A stretch of DNA of 64,000 bases from Nonomuraea gerenzanensis (GTDB lineage: Bacteria; Actinomycetota; Actinomycetes; Streptosporangiales; Streptosporangiaceae). The stretch lies in contig NZ_CP084058.1 of NCBI RefSeq assembly GCF_020215645.1, forward strand, positions 7,192,001 to 7,256,000, read 5' to 3'. This document shows positions 46,832 through 55,800 of this stretch, one piece after another. The translations under genes and the position numbers were made by a program. How positions within the stretch are numbered: position 1 is the first letter of the stretch; each line of letters begins with the position of its first letter. The notes beneath the pieces were generated by a model. It saw only the letters and a program-made list of their open reading frames with translations. It made no database searches and had not been told where the DNA came from.

Positions 46832-47847
46832 CGAACCAGACGACGGCGGCGGGCTCCAGGGGGCGCTTCGGCGGCTCGCGCCGATCGATCCCGGTCAGCG
46901 GGGAGTCGCTGGTCAGCGTGTCCCCGCTGCTCGACGGGTCGCGGGCGGTGCTGTGCACGCCCACCGTCGCCGGCCTCGACGCGCGGGAGTGGCTGGCCGG
47001 CTCGGGCGGCACGCTGGCGCGGCTGCGCGACGAGCACGGGGCCGTCCTGCTGCGTGGTTTCACCCCGCTGGACGCCGGCGGGCTCGCCGCGCTGGCCACC
47101 GCGCTCACCGGCGGGCTGCGCGACTACGACAACCGCTCGACCCCGCGCCGGCGGGTGGACGGCAACGTCTTCACCTCGACGGAGTACCCGCCGGACCAGA
47201 CCATCCCCCAGCACAACGAGATGTCGTACACGGCGTCGTGGCCGGCCACGCTCTTCCTGACGTGCCTGGTCCCCGCCGCCGAGGGCGGCGAGACGCCCGT
47301 GGCCGACAGCGCCCGCGTCCTGAGCAGGCTGCCCGCCGCCACCCGCGAGCGTTTCGAGCGCCACGGCGTCATGTACGTGCGCAACTTCGGCCACGGCCTG
47401 GACCTGAGCTGGCAGGAGGTCTTCCAGACGCAGAGCCGCGAGGAGGTCGGCGCCTACTGCGCGCGCCACGGCATCCAGGCGGAGTGGCTCGGCGGGGAGC
47501 GGCTGCGCACCCGGCACGTGGTGCAGGCCACGGTCACGGCGCGGGCGAGCGGCGAGCGGGTCTGGTTCAACCAGGCGCACCTGTTCCACGTCAGCTCGCT
47601 GCCCGAGGAGGTGCGGCACGAGCTGCTGGCGAGCTTCGAGGAGGACGAGCTGCCGCGCAACGCCATGTACGGCGACGGCAGCGCGCTGCTGGCGGAGGAC
47701 CTGGCGCAGATCCGCGCGGCGTACGACGCCGAGGAGATCGCGCTGCCGTGGCAGGCGGGCGACGTCATGATCGTCGACAACGAGCAGTTCTCCCACGGCA
47801 GGCGGCCCTACTCGGGGGCCCGCTCGGTCCTGGTGGCCATGGCATGA
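46828..47847 (+). CDS. TauD/SyrP-like Fe(II)/2-oxoglutarate-dependent hydroxylase
   Basis: A protein of 339 residues. Metal site: HNE in IPQHNEMSYTASWP (about 127-129) and the distal His in NEQFSHGRRPY (about 321), with a 2-oxoglutarate Arg shortly after. GGETPVADS is typical of the SyrP branch, which beta-hydroxylates Asp bound to a carrier protein. It overlaps the stop of the Asp-activating NRPS by 4 bp. I infer beta-hydroxylation of the Asp on that NRPS. SyrP relatives may also act on other carrier-bound residues. Confidence 0.88.
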   Translation: MTNQTTAAGSRGRFGGSRRSIPVSGESLVSVSPLLDGSRAVLCTPTVAGLDAREWLAGSGGTLARLRDEHGAVLLRGFTPLDAGGLAALATALTGGLRDYDNRSTPRRRVDGNVFTSTEYPPDQTIPQHNEMSYTASWPATLFLTCLVPAAEGGETPVADSARVLSRLPAATRERFERHGVMYVRNFGHGLDLSWQEVFQTQSREEVGAYCARHGIQAEWLGGERLRTRHVVQATVTARASGERVWFNQAHLFHVSSLPEEVRHELLASFEEDELPRNAMYGDGSALLAEDLAQIRAAYDAEEIALPWQAGDVMIVDNEQFSHGRRPYSGARSVLVAMA

Positions 47848-49124
47848 CCGGCCGGGCCACGTTCGAGGCCGTACGCGAGGAGATCGCCTACGCCTTCGAC
47901 AACACCGTCTTCTTCCGCAGGCACATGGAGGCCCACGGGCTGCGGCCCGAGGACATCAAGGACGCCGGCGACCTCCTGCGCATCCCGCCGACGTCCAAGC
48001 CGCACTACCGGCGCAACTTCCCGGCGGGTGTGCTGGCCAGGGGTTACACCCTCAGCTCCGCGCACGTCATGCGCTTCCAGAGCTCGGGGACGTCCGGCGA
48101 CCGGCTCAACAGCGCCGTCCTGTCCTACGACCTGGCGCGCCGTCAGGCGACCGCGATCGGCGTGAACCGCCGCTTCGACGAGCTGTGGCGGCCCGGGAAC
48201 CGTCCCAGGATCTGCCGGTTCGCGCCGCCGAACTGCTCGGATGTGGAGTGCGCGACGGGCTTCTCCACGATGAAGGACCGGACGCTGCCGGACGGCACGC
48301 TGGTGCTGACCGTCGCGCACGACCTGCTGGCCACGCCCGAGTGGCAGGTCGTCAAGGCCCTGGACGAGATCGAGCTGTACCAGCCGGACCTGCTGGTGGT
48401 GGACCCGACCCACTTCGCGTTCCTGACCAGGTGGGCGCGGCGGCTCGGCCGCGGGATCACCTCGCCGCGCCCGTTGCACGTCGTGTGCGGCTACACGCTG
48501 ATGACGCGGGTGGCGCGCCGCCAGATCGAGACCTTCATGGGGCCGCGGTGCCCGATCGGCGACATGCTCGGCATGTCCGAGCTGGGCTACCTCGGGTTCG
48601 AATGCCATCTCGGGCGGCGGCACATCAACGACAGGGACTTCTACGTGGAGTTCGTCGAGGACGGCGAGCCGGTCGAGGAGGGGCGGCCGGGCGAGCTGTA
48701 TGTCACGACCGTGGACGACGGCCTGGTGCCGCGCATCCGGTACGCCACCGGCGACTGGTTCACCCCCGTCGGCGGCGCGTGCGCCTGCGGCAGCGACCTG
48801 CCGGTGGTGCGGGTGGAGGGCCGGGTCACGCACATGATCAGGCTGCCGGACGGCCGCACGGTCACGCCGGGCGCGCTGGACGCGGTGGTCGGCGACGCCC
48901 CGTGGATCGACCTGTACAAGCTGGAGCAGGACCGCACCGGCGCGTGCGTCTTCCGGTACGTCCCCGCCGCAGGGAGCACGCCGGACGAGACGCTCGCGCC
49001 GCGCCTGACCCGGGCCCTGGCGCCGAACCCGGTCCGCGTCGAGGCCGTGGACTACCTCCCCTGCGAGCGCAGCGGCAAGTTCCAGTCGTGCGTCTCCCAT
49101 CTCTCCGCGGAAGGCGGTGCGTGA
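47844..49124 (+). CDS. PaaK/CapK-like adenylate-forming enzyme in the biosynthetic cluster
   Basis: A protein of 426 residues. It has the P-loop FQSSGTSGDRLN (about residues 72-83), IGDMLGMSELGYLGFECH, IRYATGDWF and a zinc-type cysteine cluster ACACGS before LPVVRVEGRV, all as in phenylacetate-CoA ligase-like enzymes. These activate a carboxylate as acyl-AMP. It is not next to the paa genes, and its 4-bp overlaps with the hydroxylase upstream and near-overlap with the SufS-like gene downstream show it belongs to the cluster. Its substrate is unknown: a starter acid, or the carboxylate of the product. Confidence 0.85.
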   Translation: MTGRATFEAVREEIAYAFDNTVFFRRHMEAHGLRPEDIKDAGDLLRIPPTSKPHYRRNFPAGVLARGYTLSSAHVMRFQSSGTSGDRLNSAVLSYDLARRQATAIGVNRRFDELWRPGNRPRICRFAPPNCSDVECATGFSTMKDRTLPDGTLVLTVAHDLLATPEWQVVKALDEIELYQPDLLVVDPTHFAFLTRWARRLGRGITSPRPLHVVCGYTLMTRVARRQIETFMGPRCPIGDMLGMSELGYLGFECHLGRRHINDRDFYVEFVEDGEPVEEGRPGELYVTTVDDGLVPRIRYATGDWFTPVGGACACGSDLPVVRVEGRVTHMIRLPDGRTVTPGALDAVVGDAPWIDLYKLEQDRTGACVFRYVPAAGSTPDETLAPRLTRALAPNPVRVEAVDYLPCERSGKFQSCVSHLSAEGGA

Positions 49125-50338
49125 TGAGCCATCGGGACGACTTCCCCGCCCTGCGCCGTCAGATCGACGGGCAGGCGATCGCGTACCTGGACAACGCGGC
49201 CACGACCCTGAAGCCGCGCCCGGTCATCCAGGCGATCACCGACTACTACGAGGGCAACGGCGCGAACATCCACCGCGGCAAGCACCGGCTGTCGGAGGAG
49301 GCCTCGGACGCCTACGAGGCCTCCCGCGTGTCGATCGCCGGTCACCTGGGCGCGGCGGCGAACGAGGTGGTCCTGCTCCGCAACACGAGCGAGGCGCTCA
49401 ACCTGGTCGCCAGCGGCCTCGGCCTGGCCCCGGACGCCTACGTCGTGGGCTGCCTGGACGCCCACCACTCGCAGCTGCTGCCGTGGCGGCGGGCCGGCCG
49501 CCTGGAGCTGGCGCGGGTGGACGCCCACGGCCGGCTCGACCGTGACCACTTCCGCGCGCTGCTGCGGGGCCGGCCGGCGGTGGTGGCGCTGACGTACTGC
49601 TCGAACGTCACCGGCGTCGTGCACCCGATCCAGGAGCTGGCCGCCGAGGTGCGGGCCGCCTGCGACGCGACGATCGTGGTGGACGCCGCGCAGTACCTGC
49701 CGCACCGGCGCGTCGACGTGCGCGCGCTGGACGTGGACTTCCTGGCCTTCTCGATGCACAAGATGCTGGGCCCCACGGGCGTCGGCTGCCTGTACGGGCG
49801 CAGCAGCCGGCTGGCCGCGCTGCGCCCGCTGACGGTGGGCGGCGGCATGGTGGACTGGGTCGACCTCGACGGCAGCGTCGAGCGGCGCATCCCGTTCACG
49901 TTCGAGACGGGCACGCCCGCGATCGCCTCGGTCATCGGCTCCGCGGCGGCGATCCGCTACCTGGAGGCCCTGGACACGCCGGAGCGCCACGAGCACGAGC
50001 GGGCGCTGCGCGCGGCCGTGGTCGGCGGGGCGCTGGACCGGCCCGGGGTGCGCCTGATCGGCCCGCCGGACCAGCGCGACCGGATCGCGCTGGCGACCCT
50101 GCGGCTGGAGCGCGGCGTCCCGGCCGGGGAGGTGGCCCGCATGCTGAGCGACTCCTACGGGTTCATGGTGCGCAGCGGCCATCTGTGCGCGCAGCCGCTG
50201 GTCACCGAGCTGGCCGGCGGTGAGACGCTGCGGGTCTCGGCCTACCTCTACAACGAGGTGAGCGAGATCGAGCGCTTCTACCAGGCACTGGACGAGCTGC
50301 TGGCCTGGATGGGCCCCGTCGCCGCCGGCGCGCGCTGA
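49124..50338 (+). CDS. SufS-like cysteine desulfurase / class V aminotransferase
   Basis: A protein of 404 residues. The N-terminus IAYLDNAATTLKPRPVI, the PLP lysine in FSMHKMLGPTGVGCLYG (about 210) and the cysteine loop VRSGHLCAQPLV (about 350) match SufS-type group II desulfurases; the loop Cys is the persulfide-forming residue in that family. It would mobilise sulfur from cysteine, or carry out another PLP lyase reaction on a pathway intermediate. ATG 49124 overlaps the previous TGA by 1 bp; an in-frame GTG at 49121 also exists. No SufBCD genes are nearby, so a housekeeping Fe-S role is unlikely here. Confidence 0.87.
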   Translation: MSHRDDFPALRRQIDGQAIAYLDNAATTLKPRPVIQAITDYYEGNGANIHRGKHRLSEEASDAYEASRVSIAGHLGAAANEVVLLRNTSEALNLVASGLGLAPDAYVVGCLDAHHSQLLPWRRAGRLELARVDAHGRLDRDHFRALLRGRPAVVALTYCSNVTGVVHPIQELAAEVRAACDATIVVDAAQYLPHRRVDVRALDVDFLAFSMHKMLGPTGVGCLYGRSSRLAALRPLTVGGGMVDWVDLDGSVERRIPFTFETGTPAIASVIGSAAAIRYLEALDTPERHEHERALRAAVVGGALDRPGVRLIGPPDQRDRIALATLRLERGVPAGEVARMLSDSYGFMVRSGHLCAQPLVTELAGGETLRVSAYLYNEVSEIERFYQALDELLAWMGPVAAGAR

Positions 50339-50357
50339 TCCGATCGGGAGGTGTCTG

Positions 50358-51104
50358 ATGGTGTCCCTGGTGTGTCTGCCGCACGCGGGTGGCGGGCTGG
50401 GGAGGTTCAGGAAGTGGCGGGAGGAGCTGCCGGACGGGGTCCGGCTGGTGCTGCCCGAGCTGCCCGGCCGGGAGGGGCGCATCGGCGACGACCCCTTCCC
50501 GGACGTCGCGTCGATGAGCCGCCACCTGGTCCGCGCGCTGACCCAGGAGATCGAGCAGGGCCACAGCCTGATGATCGCCGGGATCAGCTACGGCGCGCTG
50601 GTGGCCTTCGACCTGGCCGCCCGCCTGGAGGAGTCGGGCAGCGGCGTCGCGGCCCTCTTCGTGGCCAGCCAGCGGGCGCCGGCCACCCCGCTGCCCGCGC
50701 TCGACTGGCGGCTGCTGGACGACCGGCGGCTGCTGGCGGAGCTGGTCGCGATGGGCGGGCTCAGCCCCGACCTGGGCGCGGACGAGGAGTTCCGCGAGCT
50801 GTTCCTGCCGGTCATCCGGGCGGAGCTGCACGCGAGCGAGACCTACCGCAGGCCCGCCGCCGCCCGCCGCCTGCGCTGCCCGATCTTCCTCTACCACGGT
50901 GTGGATGACGCCACGATCCCGGCGGCCTCGACGCACGCGTGGTGCGAGGAGACCCCGCACTTCTCGTGGCGGGCGCTGCCGGCCGCGCACTTCCTGCTCG
51001 GGCCGGACGGGGCGGACCTGTGGTGGGAGGCGCTGCGCAAGGACCTGGCGCTGTTCATGTCCGGCGCCGACTCTCGTCATCCGAGCGTAGGACAGCGTTC
51101 ATGA
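50358..51104 (+). CDS. Type II thioesterase (alpha/beta hydrolase)
   Basis: A protein of 248 residues. LVCLPHAGGGLGRFRKW near the start, nucleophile motif GISYGAL (Ser near residue 78), and the catalytic His in LPAAHFLLGP match NRPS/PKS-associated external thioesterases. These remove wrong acyl groups from carrier domains. Because no NRPS in the cluster ends with a thioesterase domain, this enzyme may also release the product. GGGAGGTG precedes ATG 50358. It is the last clear gene of the cluster. Confidence 0.92.
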   Translation: MVSLVCLPHAGGGLGRFRKWREELPDGVRLVLPELPGREGRIGDDPFPDVASMSRHLVRALTQEIEQGHSLMIAGISYGALVAFDLAARLEESGSGVAALFVASQRAPATPLPALDWRLLDDRRLLAELVAMGGLSPDLGADEEFRELFLPVIRAELHASETYRRPAAARRLRCPIFLYHGVDDATIPAASTHAWCEETPHFSWRALPAAHFLLGPDGADLWWEALRKDLALFMSGADSRHPSVGQRS

Positions 51105-51125
51105 AGGATCACGACACTCCGCCAC

Positions 51126-52694
51126 ATGCACATTAAGACCCCGATTTGTCTGGCGGCGGCGAGTTTGTCGGTATTCGCCATGCTCGGCCCTGCTCCCGTG
51201 TCCGCCTCCACCGTCTCCAAGCCGTCCGGCCTCGAGCTGTCCCTGCTCGGCCGCTACTCCGCCGGCGCCGTCGGGGCCGGGGCCGCGGAGATCACCGCGT
51301 ACGACGCCAAGACCCGGCGCGTGTTCGTCGTCAACGCGGAGCAGGGCACGGTGGACGTGCTCGACCTGCGCGACCCGCGCGCGCCGCGCAAGGTGGCCAC
51401 GCTCGCCACCCCGGGCGCCAACAGCGTGGCGGTGCACGACTCGCTGGTGGCGGTCGCGCAGCAGGCGGCGGACAAGACGGCCGCGGGCAGCGTCGCGTTC
51501 TTCGACGCCCGGACGGGCGCCAAGAAGCGGCAGGTCACCGTGGGCGCGCTGCCCGACATGCTGACGTTCACCGCCGACGGCAGGCAGGTCGTCGTGGCGA
51601 ACGAGGGCGAGGCGGCCTCGTACTGCGCGGGCGCCGTGAACGACCCGGAAGGCTCGGTCAGCGTGATCGACGTGCGGCGCGGCACCGTCCGCACCGCCGG
51701 GTTCCGGGCCTGGAACGGCAAGGAGGACGCGCTGCGCGCCAGGGGCGTGCGGATCAGCGGGCCCGGCGCGAGCGCGGCACAGGACCTGGAGCCGGAGTAC
51801 ATCACCACCGCGAACGGCACCGCCTGGGTCACCCTCCAGGAGAACAACGCGCTGGCCGTGGTGGACCTCGCCCGGGCCACGGTGCGCGACATCGTGCCGC
51901 TCGGGCTGAAGGACCACGCCGAGCCCGCCGCCGCACTGGACGCCTCCGACCGCGACGGCAGGATCGACATCCGGCCCCACCCGGTCAAGGGCGTGTACAT
52001 GCCAGACGCGATCGCGCACTTCCGCGAGCGGGGCCGTACGTACCTGGTGACCGCCAACGAGGGCGACAGCCGCGACTGGGACTGCCACAGCGACGAGGTG
52101 CGGGTCAAGGACGCCGAGCTGTCGCCGTCCGCGTTCCCTGACGCGGCGGCGCTGAAGCAGGACGCGGCGCTGGGCCGGCTGACCGTCCTCGCCGACTCGC
52201 CGAAGGACGCCGAGGGCCGGTACACGGAGCTGCGCGCGTTCGGCGGCCGGTCGATCTCGGTGCGCGCCGCCGACGGCACGCTGGTCTGGGACTCCGGCAG
52301 CGAGCTGGAGCAGCTCGTCGCCCGCGAGCTGCCCGCGCAGTTCAACGCCGACAACGAGGAGAACGGCTCCTTCGACTCCCGCAGCGACAACAAGGGCCCC
52401 GAGCCGGAGGGCGTCACGGTCGGCGAGGTGCGGGGCCGCACGTACGCGTTCGCCGGGCTGGAGCGGGTCGGCGGCGTCGTCGCCTACGACCTGTCGGACC
52501 CGCGCCGGCCGCGGCTGGCCGGCTACGTCAACACCCGCGACTTCGCCGGCGACGTCGAGGCGGGCACGGCCGGGGACGTCGGGCCTGAGGGGGTGCTGTT
52601 CATCGACGCGCACGACAGCCCGACCCGGACCCCGCTGCTGGTGGTGGGGAACGAGGTGAGCGGCACCACCGCTGTCTACGAGCTCAGGTCGTAG
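51126..52694 (+). CDS. Secreted choice-of-anchor-I-like beta-propeller protein
   Basis: A protein of 522 residues. A signal peptide (AAASLSVFAMLGPAPVSA) is followed by a repeating beta-propeller-like pattern: EITAYDAKTRRVFVVN, VDVLDLRDP, GSVSVIDV, LEPEYITT, YLVTANEGDSRDW and FAGLERVGGVVAYDLSDP. These are the hallmark phrases of the choice-of-anchor I family of extracellular proteins, often annotated alkaline-phosphatase-like. The exact activity is unknown. It begins 21 bp after the thioesterase gene and could be co-transcribed, but it looks functionally unrelated to the cluster. Confidence 0.8.
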   Translation: MHIKTPICLAAASLSVFAMLGPAPVSASTVSKPSGLELSLLGRYSAGAVGAGAAEITAYDAKTRRVFVVNAEQGTVDVLDLRDPRAPRKVATLATPGANSVAVHDSLVAVAQQAADKTAAGSVAFFDARTGAKKRQVTVGALPDMLTFTADGRQVVVANEGEAASYCAGAVNDPEGSVSVIDVRRGTVRTAGFRAWNGKEDALRARGVRISGPGASAAQDLEPEYITTANGTAWVTLQENNALAVVDLARATVRDIVPLGLKDHAEPAAALDASDRDGRIDIRPHPVKGVYMPDAIAHFRERGRTYLVTANEGDSRDWDCHSDEVRVKDAELSPSAFPDAAALKQDAALGRLTVLADSPKDAEGRYTELRAFGGRSISVRAADGTLVWDSGSELEQLVARELPAQFNADNEENGSFDSRSDNKGPEPEGVTVGEVRGRTYAFAGLERVGGVVAYDLSDPRRPRLAGYVNTRDFAGDVEAGTAGDVGPEGVLFIDAHDSPTRTPLLVVGNEVSGTTAVYELRS

Positions 52695-52814
52695 GGTTCG
52701 ACGCGCTGCGGCGGAGCCGGCACCTCCCCTGTTCCGGAACGAGGTAGCAGCAGGCGGCGTTCCTCCGATAGCCAAGTAGAAACAGTGTGTCCTCGCGTGG
52801 GTTCGGTGACATGA
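52695..52814. promoter_or_regulatory. Intergenic region upstream of the STAND gene
   Basis: A 120-bp gap with a perfect GTTCCGGAAC palindrome at 52731-52740 and a less GC-rich segment at 52770-52795. It probably holds the promoter of the STAND gene. No clear Shine-Dalgarno precedes ATG 52815, so the mRNA may be leaderless or use weak pairing. Confidence 0.3.
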
Positions 52815-55800
52815 ATGGCCGACGAGACCGAACACCAGCCAGACGATCAGGTCCGCTGGGCCGTGGAGAGAGCGCGAGCCGGGATCGCGTCGGCGGTCGC
52901 GCGGCTGGCTCCGGCGAGCCTGGTGAAGCTGACCCCGTCCGCACTGCTGGCCGTGCTGTCGGCCGCCGCGCTGGCTCCTCTCGCCGTCGGAACGGGCGGG
53001 CCCGTACTGGCCGCCCTCGGGATCGCAGCCGGGGTCGGCACCAACATCCTCAGCGAGGTGATCGGCAAGGCGGTCGAGGCACTGCGCCACCGCGTCGACC
53101 CGCCGGCCCGGATGGAGATCGAGGACGAGCTGGAGCAGCGGATCGAGCGCCTGCTCACCACCGGTGGCGAGCAGGCACGGCACGCGCGCGCGGAACTGGC
53201 CGCACTGCTGGGCGCGGTCAACACGTCCGAGGTGGCGCTGCGAGCGGCGGTCGACAGCCGCGACCTCGACCTGCAGACGCAACTCGGTACAGCCTTCGCC
53301 ACATTGAGTGCCGAATTCACTGAGTTCTCCTTCCTGCTGCTCGGCATAGAGACCTCTGCCGCGCAGATCCAGCAGAGCCTGCATCGCCAGGATGCCGAGC
53401 ACCGGCACGACCGCGAACGGATGCGTGCCCAGTCCACCCAGCTGATGCTCATCCGCGAGGAACTGGCCGCACTCCGGTTCGCCCGTGATGACCGAAACAT
53501 CTCCAGCGAAACCCGCTGGACGCATGACAGCCCATACCGGGGGCTACTGGCGTTCGAGGCCGACCACGCCCAGATCTTCTACGGCCGCGAGCAGGCGACC
53601 GCTCACCTGGTGGAGAATCTGGCCGAGCGGCTGACCGAGCCGGGCATCGTCCTGGTCACCGGCGCCTCAGGGGTCGGCAAGTCATCGCTGTTGCGGGCGG
53701 GGTTACTGCCTGCCCTGGCTCGCGGGTTGCTGCCGGTGCCCGGCTCCCAGGACTGGCCGTGCCTGCTGCTCACCCCGACTCGTGCCCCGTTGACCGAGCT
53801 TGCGACTCACCTGGCCGCACTCGGCGGGGCTGACCCGCTCGTCCTCCAGCGAGCGCTGACCGACCACCCCGGCGACGCCCACCTGCTGGCTCGCCAGGCC
53901 GTACTGGCGTGTGGCGCGCCGGATGGAGCCTCCGTGCTGATCGTGGTGGATCAGTTCGAGGAGCTCTTCACCTTGGCCGAGGACCCGCGCCAGGACGAGG
54001 CGTTCGTCTCGGCGCTCAGCGCGATGGCCACCGCCTCGGCCTGGCCGGACGGCGAGCAGGCCGGGCTGGTGGTGATCGGGGTGCGGGGGGACTTCCTGGA
54101 CCGGTGCGCCGCGTTCCCGGCGCTGGCCGAGGCGATGAGCAACGGACAGTTCGTTCTCGGCCCGATGACGGAGAGTGAGCTTCGACGTGTCATCACGGGT
54201 CCGGCTGCCGCGGCGGGGCTAACACTTGAGCACGGGCTCGCGGAGACGGTGCTCGGGGAGCTCGGCTCGCACGACGGCTACGGCATAGGCACCCTGCCTC
54301 TGCTGTCCCAGGCGATGCTGACGACCTGGGACAACCGTGACGGCAACCGGCTGACCATCTCCGGTTACGGGAGCGGAGGCGGGGTAGCGGACGCGGTGCG
54401 GATCAGCGCGGAGGCCGCCTTCGACAGCTTGACCACCGACCAGCAGCGTCTTGCCCACCGCCTGTTCCACCGGTTGACGGTGATCTCCCGCGACGGCCAG
54501 GTGGCCTGCCGCCGCGTCAGCAGGCGGGAGCTGTACGAGCAGGCTGACAGTGACGCCGACGTCAACGCCGTCGTGGAGGCCTTCGCGGCACGGCGGCTGA
54601 TCGTGCTCGGTGAGACGACCGTGGACATCGCACACGACCACCTGCTACGGGCCTGGCCGCGACTACGCGGCTGGCTCAACGAGGACCAAGCCAGCCGCGT
54701 GCTCTACAGCCAGTTGGTGGACGACGCCGCGGACTGGGACCACCATCACCGGGATCAATCGTTCCTCTACCAAGGCACTCGTCTGGCTGCCGTCCACCGG
54801 GAGCAGGACGCCTGGGAGGCGGTCGCCGGCAGGTTTGCTCCTCTGTCGGAGGTCACACGAGCGTTCCTCGCCGCGAGCGACCAAGCCGCGGCGCAGGCGC
54901 ACGCGGCGGCGGCGCGGCGCAGGCGTTGGACCCGCCTGGGCGTCGCCGCACTCACGGTGCTGGCGATCCTCGCCGTGTACGCCGCGGCGACCGCCATCAG
55001 CTCGGCCGACGCGGCCGAGGCACAACGCAGGCAAGCCCTGTCGCGCCAGTTGGCGGCGCAGAGCCAGGACCTGATGGACACCGACACCACGACAGCGAGC
55101 CTGCTGGCCGCCACCGCCTGGCGCTTCGCCCCTACCGGCGAGGCCCGGCATGCCATGGTCAGCGCACTGGCCGCGCCGAGCCGCAGGGGTCTCACGTCGT
55201 ACGCCGGCCCCATGGGAGTGGTGGCGTTCAGCCCGGACGGCAAGATCTTGGCGGCCAGCGAAGGCGGCTACCCGGGCAGTGTCCGCTTGTGGGAGGTGGC
55301 CACTCAGCGGCAGATCGGCGAGCCGATGTCCGGGGAAACCGGCGTGGACGTCCTGGCGTTCAGCCCGGACGGACGGACGCTGGCAGGCGCGGCCGGTGAC
55401 GGGGCCGTCTGGCTGTGGGACGTCGCGACCCATGAGCAGATCGGCGTACCGTCTGCCGGGCGCGAAGGCGTGAGCGTGGTCGCGTTGAGTCCCGATGGCC
55501 GGACCGTCGCCACCGGCGAGGACGACGGGACCGTCCAGTTGTGGGACGTCGCCACGCGCACGCAGGTCGGCGAGTCGCTTCTGCACAGCCACATCGTCGA
55601 AGCGATGGCGTTCAGCCCGGACGGCAGGACGCTGGCCACCGGAGGGAACCATCAGCCGGTACACCTGTGGAACCTCGCCACCCGCGAAGAGATCGGCGCC
55701 CCGTCCATGGGACCTTCGGATGGCGCGCCCGCAATGGCCTTCGCTCCGGACGGCAAGCTACTCGCCACCAGCCTGGACGGCCGGACCGTACGGTTGTGGG

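Noticed and set aside
47844..49124. Calling the PaaK-like enzyme the phenylacetate-CoA ligase of the paa pathway
   Set aside because: It is 28 kb from the paa genes and translationally coupled to biosynthetic genes.
49124..50338. Housekeeping SufS for Fe-S cluster assembly
   Set aside because: No sufB, sufC, sufD or sufU nearby and the gene is coupled to the biosynthetic cluster.
29618..51104. Assigning the cluster to bleomycin-, yersiniabactin- or althiomycin-type products
   Set aside because: Some domains are shared (Cy, Cys-type A), but the domain order, Asp module with hydroxylase and the DUF6817/PaaK/SufS set do not match what I know of those pathways.
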